Shown: positions 1 to 5,811, counted from the first letter of the stretch. The stretch: 25,054 bases of DNA from an uncultured Butyrivibrio sp. (GCF_947169445.1 NZ_CAMVPU010000052.1:1-25054), one strand, 5' to 3'. A program made the numbers and translations. The notes: generated from the sequence alone by a model not told the origin.

Positions 1-2
1 TA

Positions 3-536
3 CAACCGTCCATTCCTCTGTCATACTCCATACGAGCCGCTTGCGAGGCGGGTATGGTCATGCGGGACGGGATTCCTCTTCATGCTTCGCTGGTAGAAAA
101 GGACGGCTTTGGCGTGATCTTTCTCGGCCCTTCCGGTATGGGAAAGTCTACCCAGGCGAAGCTGTGGGAGAAATACCTTGGCGCGGATTTCATCATCGGT
201 GACAGACCGGGACTTCGTAAGATAGACGGAAAATGGATAGGTTTCGGAATGCCCTGGGACGGTAAAGACGGCATACATCGACAGACTAATGTTCCTGTGA
301 GAGCGCTGGTATGGCTGGAACAGGCGATGGAAAACCGCATCTTTGCTATGAACCCTGTTGAGGCGATGACCGTAATGCTCAAACAAGCTATGATGCCTGT
401 TTGGGACGATATGGCTATGAATGGTGCAACTGCCCTTATGGGGGCGATGGCTCAGGAATTGCCTATGTACCACTTGCGCTGTCTGCCCGATGAAGCAGCA
501 GTACGGCTGACCTATGAAACGATCTGCAAGGGGTAA
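3..536 (+). CDS. HPr-kinase-like protein of a RiPP cluster, 5' end outside window
   Basis: The reading frame is open from the window's left edge; the first internal ATG (54) is not a credible start because the upstream codons continue the same protein. A P-loop, GPSGMGKST, lies about 44 residues into the visible part, preceded by a HAS-x-V-x-K-x-G-F-G strand, the layout of HPr kinase/phosphorylase C-terminal domains. Homologues of this short kinase occur in RiPP clusters; in paeninodin-type lasso peptide clusters, an HprK-like enzyme phosphorylates the C-terminal Ser of the precursor (established knowledge). Here it sits directly before a radical SAM gene and a precursor peptide, which suggests ATP-dependent tailoring of that peptide (inference). 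About 178 codons are visible. Base composition is richer in G+C than the core genes further right. It could instead act on another protein of the cluster; the kinase fold assignment is good, the substrate unknown. Confidence 0.75.
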   Translation, partial: QPSIPLSYSIRAACEAGMVMRDGIPLHASLVEKDGFGVIFLGPSGMGKSTQAKLWEKYLGADFIIGDRPGLRKIDGKWIGFGMPWDGKDGIHRQTNVPVRALVWLEQAMENRIFAMNPVEAMTVMLKQAMMPVWDDMAMNGATALMGAMAQELPMYHLRCLPDEAAVRLTYETICKG

Positions 537-1640
537 ATGACAATGAACACGATAAACTACAACCAATTCCTGCAAATGGCGATGCAGAACGCCAGAGAGA
601 ATGACACGCCGATCAGCGGCTGCTTTGAACTGACGCCGCTGTGCAATCTGGACTGCAAGATGTGCTATGTGCATCTTTCCAATCCGACGGTAAAGGAGCG
701 TATGCTTGACGGAGATCGGTGGATCGATCTTATGGGGCAGGCAATAGAGAACGGCATGATGATCGCCCTGCTCACCGGCGGCGAGGCCATGACACACCCG
801 GACTTTAAGAAGATTTATATGTACCTGATTGATCAGGGTATGTCTGTCCGTGTCAAGACCAACGGCATATTGCTGAACAAGGGCATGATCGATCTATTCA
901 CCGAATACCCGCCCTATGTCATCGATGTGTCCCTCTACGGCTGTGACGGGGAATCCTATACGGCTGTCACCGGGCATGATGTATTTGAAACAGTAACAAC
1001 GAATGTCCGCGCCGCCATAGCGGCAGGGCTGCACGTTCAACTGAAGATCACCCCAAGCGCCTATATGCTGCCTTGGGTAGATCAAATCATGGAATATGCC
1101 GGTACTCTCGGCGCAGAGGATGTCAGTGTAAATGTTGCATTGTTTGAGGCAAACAAAGACACCGGGCGCAGTATGGAAGATTTCGGCTTGAGCCTGGAGG
1201 AAAATGCCCGCATTCACCGAAAATACCGGGATATGTTTCCGCGCAAGCCCAGAAGTCAGACGGAGGAAGAGGCGGAGTTCATGGGGGATATTCCGGACGA
1301 TGAATCACGTATCATGCAGCGCGGGCTCTCTTGTAATGGTGGAAGAACCACCTTCGCTGTAAACTGGGACGGTACTATGGAACCCTGTCTTGGTTTCCCA
1401 CGGGATGTGATCTGTGCCGATGTGAAGAATATTGGTTTTGGGGCTGCGTGGAGAGAAGTCAACCATGGCGTGAAGGACTATGAAGTACCGGAGGAGTGCC
1501 ACAGATGTTCTCACAAGGATAAGTGTCACTACTGTCCGACACAGCACAAGAGTTTTGCCGCAAAGCATTTGTGTAATAGTGAAACCTGTGCGTGGATGAG
1601 AATGCAGGCAGACATTTCCGAAGAATATCGGGCAAAATAG
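537..1640 (+). CDS. Radical SAM/SPASM peptide maturase
   Basis: A 367-residue radical SAM enzyme. The cluster-binding CxxxCxxC motif is C36-NLD-C40-KM-C43, followed by the GGE motif at 81-83. A C-terminal Cys-rich SPASM-type region (C266, C284, C321, C324, C330, C333, C346, C351) should hold auxiliary iron-sulfur clusters. SPASM enzymes commonly install thioether or carbon-carbon crosslinks in ribosomal peptides (family knowledge). The precursor peptide is the next gene and a PqqD-like recognition protein follows, so this is the likely modifying enzyme of the cluster (inference). The start is ambiguous: AAGGGG (528-533) is only 3 nt from the ATG at 537 but 9 nt from an in-frame ATG at 543, so 543 may be the true start. 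It begins right after the upstream stop codon, indicating co-translation. Confidence 0.88.
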   Translation: MTMNTINYNQFLQMAMQNARENDTPISGCFELTPLCNLDCKMCYVHLSNPTVKERMLDGDRWIDLMGQAIENGMMIALLTGGEAMTHPDFKKIYMYLIDQGMSVRVKTNGILLNKGMIDLFTEYPPYVIDVSLYGCDGESYTAVTGHDVFETVTTNVRAAIAAGLHVQLKITPSAYMLPWVDQIMEYAGTLGAEDVSVNVALFEANKDTGRSMEDFGLSLEENARIHRKYRDMFPRKPRSQTEEEAEFMGDIPDDESRIMQRGLSCNGGRTTFAVNWDGTMEPCLGFPRDVICADVKNIGFGAAWREVNHGVKDYEVPEECHRCSHKDKCHYCPTQHKSFAAKHLCNSETCAWMRMQADISEEYRAK

Positions 1641-1697
1641 CCTGCCCTTTTGAATCGTTGTTTCCCGCCCGTGGCAGTAAAACATATCATCAAACAG

Positions 1698-1705
1698 AAA
1701 GGAGG
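1698..1705 (+). promoter_or_regulatory. Strong ribosome binding site of the precursor peptide
   Basis: AAAGGAGG lies 8 nt before the ATG at 1714. It is one of the best Shine-Dalgarno matches in the window and is the main reason to accept the 43-residue reading frame as a real gene over the longer overlapping frames in this stretch. Confidence 0.8.
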
Positions 1706-1713
1706 AAACCAAA

Positions 1714-1845
1714 ATGGAGAACGAAAAGAAGGTCTATGAGACCCCTGAGGTCACCAAGGTGGAGTTCGACGCCAGTGATCGAATCACAGCAAGCGGATGC
1801 CAATACGCTAATATTTCTGATCCTGCTACGTGCAACCTCACTTGA
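1714..1845 (+). CDS. RiPP precursor peptide, 43 residues
   Basis: A short open frame from ATG 1714 to TGA 1845 with a strong Shine-Dalgarno sequence. The peptide has a charged leader containing Y8-x-x-P11-x-V13 and ends with G28-CQYANISDPATCNLT. The YxxP pattern resembles the leader motif bound by PqqD-like recognition elements in lasso peptide systems, and PqqD follows 146 bp downstream. Cysteines 29 and 40 are candidate sites for thioether or disulfide formation. If Gly28 were the first core residue, Asp36 would be core position 9, the spacing of a lasso macrolactam ring; no lasso cyclase gene is visible, however, and a radical SAM product is equally possible. The last residue is Thr, a potential phosphate acceptor for the cluster kinase. 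The precursor role is inferred from size, position and leader pattern. Confidence 0.78.
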   Translation: MENEKKVYETPEVTKVEFDASDRITASGCQYANISDPATCNLT

Positions 1846-1905
1846 TATGGCCAGATACGGAACATCTGCTGTATCCACATGGCGAAGGCTCAAGAAGCCA
1901 CCCTC

Positions 1906-1936
1906 GTCAGCCGGGATTCGCAGAATCTCGGCTGAC
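1906..1936 (+). promoter_or_regulatory. Strong hairpin between precursor and PqqD gene
   Basis: GTCAGCCGGGATTC (1906-1919) pairs over its full 14 bp, with one G-U pair, with GAATCTCGGCTGAC (1923-1936) around a three-base GCA loop. No U-tract follows, so it is not a classical terminator. In operons with a small precursor gene, such hairpins often stabilise the upstream mRNA segment or attenuate read-through so that the precursor is made in excess; that role is inferred here. The surrounding 1846-1991 gap holds no credible gene. Confidence 0.7.
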
Positions 1937-1991
1937 CTTCGGCAAAATCGCCCTATACCGGGCTTAAAGATATAGGCAAGGAGCAAACGAT

Positions 1992-2258
1992 ATGAAGATC
2001 AAGAATGGATTCATTTTGAGAAAAGTGCCGGGCATGAACTTGGTGATGCCCACAGGCAAGAACGTGAAGGCGTTTAACGGTTCGCTGATGCTCAACGATA
2101 CCGGTGCGTTCATCTTTGAACATCTGCAAAAGGGCAGCGCTCAGGAGGAAATCGCCGATGCGCTGACACAGGAGTATGATGTCTCTCTCGATATTGCAAG
2201 CAAAGACGTGCAGAACACGATCACCTCGCTGATCGAGGCGGGCGTGGCGGAAGCATGA
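1992..2258 (+). CDS. PqqD-family RiPP recognition protein
   Basis: An 88-residue protein with the PqqD/RRE layout: an N-terminal beta section (residues about 4-30) followed by helices, including the family-typical segment L-N-D-T-G-x-x-I-F-E-H-L near 34-45 and an acidic helix before a C-terminal I-x-x-L-I-E-A-G. Proteins of this fold bind the leader of the precursor peptide and present it to the maturation enzymes (family knowledge). Its stop codon overlaps the ATG of the next gene (ATGA at 2255-2258), so the two are translationally coupled. GGAGCAA lies just ahead of the ATG. Confidence 0.85.
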   Translation: MKIKNGFILRKVPGMNLVMPTGKNVKAFNGSLMLNDTGAFIFEHLQKGSAQEEIADALTQEYDVSLDIASKDVQNTITSLIEAGVAEA

Positions 2259-2746
2259 CGCAACGTGTCTCCCTGTCCATTGAGCAGTGGATGGCTATGC
2301 GGGAAGGCGGTGCGGAAGCTCCACCAATCTGGTTCACTGTGGTAGGGAGTAGCATGTTTCCGCTGATCCGCGTGAACCGAGATCAAGTGATGCTGGTAAG
2401 CATAATGCCGGAGAACATCAAGGTCGGTGATATCGTGCTGTTTCCGGGGCACTATAAGGGCGGAGAATACTGCCTGCACCGGGTCTGGAAGCTGGACGGC
2501 GAGAAGGTGCAGACCTTCGGAGACGGTAACTTGCGGCCGGATGGGTGGTTTCCGCGTTCAAATATTCTCGGCAAGGCGAAGCTGATTCGGCGCGGAAAGC
2601 GGACAATTGATTGTGATGACTTGAAGTGGCGCCGCCGTGCCGCACGCTGGTGCGCGCTGTGGCGTTTTAGGTGGCTTTTGATCTTACCGCACCGTGTTGT
2701 GGACAAAGTTGAAAGAATAATTAGAAAAGTCAAGGTTCATGGGTAA
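2255..2746 (+). CDS. S24/S26 (SipW-like) protease, probable leader or maturation peptidase
   Basis: A 163-residue protein of the signal peptidase superfamily. Visible motifs are G31-S-S33-M-F-P36 (catalytic Ser33), G58-D-I-V-L-F, L74-H75-R-V, T87-F-G-D90-G-N-x-x-P-D96 and I-L-G-K near 110. The base position is His75 rather than Lys, the arrangement of archaeal/ER and SipW-type signal peptidases. There is no N-terminal membrane anchor; the only hydrophobic stretch is C-terminal (about 133-150) in an Arg/Trp-rich context. In this cluster it may cleave the precursor leader, since the ABC transporter shows no peptidase domain (inference). It is coupled to the PqqD gene by a 4-nt overlap. Confidence 0.8.
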   Translation: MTQRVSLSIEQWMAMREGGAEAPPIWFTVVGSSMFPLIRVNRDQVMLVSIMPENIKVGDIVLFPGHYKGGEYCLHRVWKLDGEKVQTFGDGNLRPDGWFPRSNILGKAKLIRRGKRTIDCDDLKWRRRAARWCALWRFRWLLILPHRVVDKVERIIRKVKVHG

Positions 2747-2763
2747 TCTTTGAACCTTGATTT
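2727..2763 (+). terminator. Hairpin at the end of the protease gene, possible attenuator
   Basis: TCAAGGTTCA (2730-2739) and TGAACCTTGA (2751-2760) are perfect inverted repeats, extendable by three pairs (one G-U), around an 11-nt loop that includes the TAA stop (2744-2746). Only three T residues follow, so termination would be weak. It lies just before the nucleotidyltransferase gene and may tune its expression. Confidence 0.5.
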
Positions 2764-2792
2764 AGTATTAGGAACAAGGAAGTGAGACTTAC

Positions 2793-3887
2793 ATGGAAGC
2801 AGAGGATTTGATCTATCTCGTATCTTGCGCTGTAAATGGTGTGAAAGCAGATCCGGAGCGGATCGCCGGTATGGATATGGACGAGCTGTATGAACAGGCG
2901 AACAGGCATTATCTTACAGCTACGGTCGCTCATGCATTGGAAACTGCCGGGGTAAAGGAAGAACGCTTTGTTAAAGCAAAGAAGCATTCCGCACTGAAGA
3001 ATGCGCAGATGGATATGGAAATGTCAGAGGTATTTGCCGAACTGGACGCAGCGGGTATCTGGCATATGCCCCTTAAGGGAACTATTCTGCAGCATATGTA
3101 TCCTGTATACGGCATGCGGCAGATGTCAGACCATGATATCCTCTTTGATGCCAAACGGGCAGATGACGTGAAAAGCATCATGGAAAAGCTAGGCTTTAGT
3201 GTGGAACATTTCGGTACCAGCCACCACGATGTCTATCATAAGGAACCGGTAAGTAACTTTGAGATGCATCGTGAATTATTTGCACTCGGTTCTGACGAGA
3301 AATTGTACGAGTACTATCGGAAAATTCAGGGAAGAATGCTGGGAGATGGCTTTGAAAAGCAACTAAGTCCTGAGGATTTCTATATTTATATGATAGCCCA
3401 TGAATATAAACACTATTCTGCAGGTGGTACAGGACTAAGATCTTTAGCGGATACTTATGTATATTTGAAAAAGAATAAGCTGGATTTGGAATATGTTGCC
3501 GTTGAGGCCAAAAAGATTGGTATTGCAGATTTTGAAAATGCTAACCGCTCTTTGGCGAGGCATCTTTTCTCCGGAGATGTGTTAACGGATGCTGACAAAG
3601 ATATGCTTGAATATATTTTGTCCTCAGGTGTATATGGGACAATAAACCACAGGGTTGAAAACGACATCCAAAAAATCGGTGGTGGAAAAATACGATATGC
3701 CCTTTATCGCTTTATCGGTCCAGTCAGTAAGAGGGATGCAAGATATGACATATATGCCAGAGGGTATCCGCTTTTCTATAAATACAAGATACTGCTTATT
3801 TTTCTCCCTTTTTATAGGACTTTCCGGGCAATGGGAGCGGGAAGGTTCATGAGGGAGGCAAGGGCAATTAAAGATGCAAAGGTATAG
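2793..3887 (+). CDS. Nucleotidyltransferase family protein (NTP_transf_5 type)
   Basis: A 364-residue protein. Residues 93-120 carry the hallmark of this nucleotidyltransferase group: a G-x-W-H-x-P-L-K-G strand, then Y-x-x-Y-G-M-R-x-M-S-D-H-D-I-L, where the D-H-D pair is the expected metal-binding site. The C-terminal half is alpha-helical with a Tyr-rich basic tail. Such proteins are repeatedly found beside PqqD-like, HprK-like and S24-like genes in peptide modification clusters; their reaction is not established, though nucleotidyl transfer to the peptide or to a partner is a fair guess (inference). A ribosome site, AAGGAAGTG (2776-2784), is well placed. Base composition drops from G+C-rich toward A+T-rich along the gene. 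Confidence 0.75.
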   Translation: MEAEDLIYLVSCAVNGVKADPERIAGMDMDELYEQANRHYLTATVAHALETAGVKEERFVKAKKHSALKNAQMDMEMSEVFAELDAAGIWHMPLKGTILQHMYPVYGMRQMSDHDILFDAKRADDVKSIMEKLGFSVEHFGTSHHDVYHKEPVSNFEMHRELFALGSDEKLYEYYRKIQGRMLGDGFEKQLSPEDFYIYMIAHEYKHYSAGGTGLRSLADTYVYLKKNKLDLEYVAVEAKKIGIADFENANRSLARHLFSGDVLTDADKDMLEYILSSGVYGTINHRVENDIQKIGGGKIRYALYRFIGPVSKRDARYDIYARGYPLFYKYKILLIFLPFYRTFRAMGAGRFMREARAIKDAKV

Positions 3888-3978
3888 CTCATCGGGTATT
3901 TTTAAACAAATAATAAAAGATACTGGAATGAATAAGAGAGAACTTTTCAAATAAAGAAGTAATAAGACGAGTATTAAA

Positions 3979-4815
3979 ATGGACAAATACATAGGTTTCA
4001 TTAAGGATGGAAAGAACCAGCGGGAATATCTTAAGTGGATTGTAAAGCTTACAGCGAAGAGTAAAAAGCCGCTGGTTAGACTGTTTATATTGAATACATG
4101 TGTGGCTGCGGCAGCTGTATTGGTTTCTCTTGTCAATAAATCCATCGTGGATCAGGCAGGAGACAGAGTGGTTTTTCACACTCTAGTGATCATTATGGTT
4201 TTACTGCAGCTTTTTTCCATATTGGGCGGATTGGTTGAAACACTGTTAGAATCGGTCATCACGGAGAAGTATGCCTGCCAGGTTAGGAAAAGTTTATTTG
4301 AGCATCTACTGAAACTGCCTTGGCTCAGCAGATCTGTTTATCATAGCGAGGAACTTCTTTCCAGGATTACCAGTGATGTGGAGCAGATCACATCAGGCGT
4401 GAGCAGGCTGGTAATTTCCGGCGGCGCTAAGATGAAATGCGGTGTGAGAAGTAGGAAGCTGATCAGCTATGTACCCCAAGGAAATACGCTGATGTTTGGA
4501 ACTATTGCGGATAATCTCCGAATGGGAAAGAGTGACGCGACGATTGACAAGATGAAGGAAGTGCTGAGAATCGCGGATGCTCTGGATTTCGTAGAGAGTT
4601 TGCCGGATGGAATTGATACCCGGATTGGAGAGAAGGCAACAGGTATTTCAGAGGGGCAGGCGCAGCGTATCTCGATAGCCAGGGCGCTGCTTAAGAAATC
4701 TGCTATTCTGATCTTGGATGAGGCAACTTCAGCGCTGGATGAGAAGACCAAGGTAAATAAACGCATCCTTGCTAATAATAAAGAGATGCTAAAACGATAC
4801 ATATATAATAGGTGA
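3979..4815 (+). pseudogene. Remnant of an ABC exporter (TMD-NBD) with internal deletion and damaged 3' end
   Basis: Residues 1-149 match the first membrane half of an exporter-type ABC protein: membrane helices near 33-52 and 67-92, then the coupling region V-R-K-S-L-F-E-H-L-L. From about residue 150 the sequence jumps to the middle of a nucleotide-binding domain: Q-loop S-Y-V-P-Q167-G, signature I-S-E-G-Q (223-227), Walker B I-L-I-L-D-E (243-248) and D-loop S-A-L-D. The rest of the membrane domain and the Walker A motif are missing, by an apparently in-frame deletion around 4423-4434. After Met270 the frame changes: a shifted frame reads Lys-Thr-Ile-His-Ile, reminiscent of the strand before the H-loop, and then stops, so the H-loop is lost as well. 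Intact relatives are nearly 600 residues, this one 278. It cannot hydrolyse ATP alone. It was probably the peptide exporter of the cluster. Confidence 0.82.
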
Positions 4816-4845
4816 AGTTAGTATTTGTATCACAAACAAATTAAA

Positions 4846-5006
4846 GATAAATGGTTACTGTTCAGACAGAAATGCGCACTGTGCTGCGCATTTCGTGAGA
4901 AAGTGATTCAGGAGTGAGCGCATTCCTTCGACGAAGTCGAATTGGAATGAATGCGCGAATCAGTTACTGGAGGGAGCTGCAAGCGAGTGAACAGTAACGA
5001 TAAATG
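4846..5006. mobile_element. MITE-like element with 8-bp target duplication
   Basis: The 145 bp from 4854 to 4998 are bounded by 11-bp terminal inverted repeats, GTTACTGTTCA (4854-4864) and TGAACAGTAAC (4988-4998). Immediately outside are perfect 8-bp direct repeats GATAAATG (4846-4853 and 4999-5006), the signature of a transposition event. There is no coding capacity, so it would need a transposase in trans. Internally it contains structured repeat copy A and a second GTTACTG (4963-4969) that could compete with the left terminus for pairing with CAGTAAC. The transposase family is unknown; 8-bp duplications occur in several IS families. Confidence 0.8.
4869..4962 (+). repeat. Structured repeat, copy A (complete)
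   Basis: Hairpin 1 is GAAATGCGCA (4869-4878) with TGCGCATTTC (4885-4894). The linker GTGAGAAAGTGATTCA (4895-4910) follows. Hairpin 2 has lower stem TGATTC (4904-4909) with GAATCA (4957-4962), middle stem GCGCATTC (4918-4925) with GAATGCGC (4949-4956), and apical TTCGAC (4927-4932) with GTCGAA (4936-4941). It shares the linker and apical hairpin with copy C, while the stem sequences differ but stay paired. It lies inside the MITE-like element. Confidence 0.7.
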
Positions 5007-5050
5007 CTATATGGTAATATCATAGACTATTTTTTGCATCTTCTGTACTG

Positions 5051-5056
5051 TATAAT
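5051..5056 (+). promoter_or_regulatory. Candidate -10 element for the DUF1622 gene
   Basis: A perfect TATAAT lies 83 nt upstream of the ATG at 5139. No convincing -35 hexamer sits at the usual distance, so this rests on the -10 box and position alone. The implied 5' leader would contain structured repeat copy B. Confidence 0.4.
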
Positions 5057-5097
5057 GATATATAAGGAACTTTTTGTTTGGTCAAAGATGACGCTCT

Positions 5098-5120
5098 GCA
5101 TTTCGTGAGAGAATGATTCA
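5098..5120 (+). repeat. Structured repeat, copy B (partial core) in the leader of the DUF1622 gene
   Basis: GCATTTCGTGAGAGAATGATTCA matches the 3' side of hairpin 1 plus the linker of copies A and C. The 5' side of hairpin 1 and the whole of hairpin 2 are absent; the sequence runs straight into the ribosome site AAGGAGGA. It looks like a truncated copy captured in the 5' untranslated region. Confidence 0.65.
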
Positions 5121-5138
5121 CTAAGGAGGAGCCGTTTA

Positions 5139-5492
5139 ATGGAAACTGTATATCAAGGTGCAGAAATGCTGCTTAGATATTTTGTTGAATTCTCAACTCT
5201 TTTGCTGGAAATGTTTGGAATATGTATCCTGGTATTTACTGCAGTAAAAAGCTTTATCTTTTGGCTTAGAAAGGACGATTCAATAAGACTGCAGCTCGCG
5301 CAGGGAATTGCTCTTGCGTTGGAATTTAAGCTGGGAGGCGAGGTGCTTAGGACTGTTGTGGTTAGAGAATGGGCTGAACTTGGAATACTTGGTGCCATCA
5401 TAGCACTTAGGGCAGCTTTAACATTCCTTATTCATTGGGAAATAAAAAATGAGAAACAAGCCCTTGAGCCGAAGGCTAAGGAAAAGCAGTAG
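5139..5492 (+). CDS. DUF1622 family small membrane protein
   Basis: A 117-residue protein with three predicted membrane segments (about 11-38, 68-86 by weaker hydrophobicity, and 80-98) and a charged Lys/Glu tail. The motif R-L-Q-L-A-Q-G-I-A-L-A-L-E-F-K-L-G-G-E-V-L after the first segment is typical of DUF1622 proteins, which are small bacterial membrane proteins of unknown function. The ribosome site AAGGAGGA (5123-5130) fixes the start. It stands alone between two structured repeats and two non-coding stretches, with a terminator downstream. Confidence 0.82.
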   Translation: METVYQGAEMLLRYFVEFSTLLLEMFGICILVFTAVKSFIFWLRKDDSIRLQLAQGIALALEFKLGGEVLRTVVVREWAELGILGAIIALRAALTFLIHWEIKNEKQALEPKAKEKQ

Positions 5493-5494
5493 TT

Positions 5495-5518
5495 ACTAAT
5501 ATTTTCACAAGTATTAGT
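5495..5518 (+). other. Inverted repeat just after the DUF1622 gene
   Basis: ACTAATA (5495-5501) and TATTAGT (5512-5518) form a weak A+T-rich hairpin with a 10-nt loop directly after the stop codon. No T-run follows. It may act as a 3' mRNA stabiliser. Confidence 0.4.
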
Positions 5519-5535
5519 TCTTAGATGAAATTACA

Positions 5536-5626
5536 GAAATCCGCATTTACTGCGGATTTCGTGAGAACATGATTCAAGTGGCAAACAAGCCCTTCGACGT
5601 AAGTCGACTGGAATCGGCTTGTTTGC
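5536..5626 (+). repeat. Structured repeat, copy C (complete)
   Basis: Hairpin 1 is GAAATCCGCA (5536-5545) with TGCGGATTTC (5551-5560). The linker GTGAGAACATGATTCA is at 5561-5576. Hairpin 2 is GCAAACAAGCC (5581-5591) with GGCTTGTTTGC (5616-5626), perfect over 11 bp, enclosing TCGAC (5594-5598) and GTCGA (5603-5607). Relative to copy A, hairpin 1 has a compensated G-C to C-G swap and the lower stem of hairpin 2 is wholly different yet perfectly paired. Unlike copy A, no terminal repeats or target duplication were found around it. Confidence 0.7.
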
Positions 5627-5657
5627 TGATATCTTGAATGATTCATTCAAGATATCA
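5627..5657. repeat. Perfect 13-bp palindrome
   Basis: TGATATCTTGAAT (5627-5639) and ATTCAAGATATCA (5645-5657) flank the 5-nt loop GATTC. It abuts structured repeat C. A near-identical arm, TGATATCTTGA, recurs after the uridine-kinase-like gene at 15580, which hints that this hairpin is reused at gene ends in the genome. Confidence 0.65.
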
Positions 5658-5685
5658 TACATAAAAAAATTAGTGTGTTGAGATC

Positions 5686-5730
5686 AGAAACTGTGGAAAA
5701 TGAGAATTCTTTTTTCACAGTTTCTTTTTA
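5686..5730 (+). terminator. Intrinsic terminator
   Basis: AGAAACTGTG (5686-5695) pairs with CACAGTTTCT (5716-5725), extended inward by AAAA/TTTT pairs, followed by TTTTTA. It would end transcripts coming from the DUF1622 gene or from structured repeat C before the galacturonidase gene. Confidence 0.75.
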
Positions 5731-5765
5731 TGCGCATTATTGCACAATTTCTTCAAGAAAATAAA

Positions 5766-5794
5766 TATACTAAGGAAATATATGTTTGTATAAT
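5766..5794 (+). promoter_or_regulatory. Candidate promoter of the alpha-galacturonidase gene
   Basis: A perfect -10 TATAAT (5789-5794) lies about 115 nt before the start codon, downstream of the terminator at 5686-5730. The hexamer 17 nt upstream, TATACT (5766-5771), is a poor -35 match, suggesting dependence on an activator or an otherwise weak promoter. Confidence 0.4.
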
Positions 5795-5811
5795 AGAAAA
5801 GAAAGCTGTTG

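Noticed and set aside
1592..1975. 127-codon open frame overlapping the precursor region
   Set aside because: It overlaps the end of the radical SAM gene and the precursor in another frame, has no ribosome site and a composition unlike a protein gene; the 43-residue frame has a much better start signal.
1690..1986. 98-codon minus-strand frame over the precursor and hairpin
   Set aside because: It is antisense to a coherent plus-strand operon, lacks a ribosome site and resembles no family.
4854..5626. CRISPR array
   Set aside because: Only three copies of the repeat core occur, at irregular spacing with long structured stems, and no cas genes are present; the data fit a dispersed structured repeat and a MITE.
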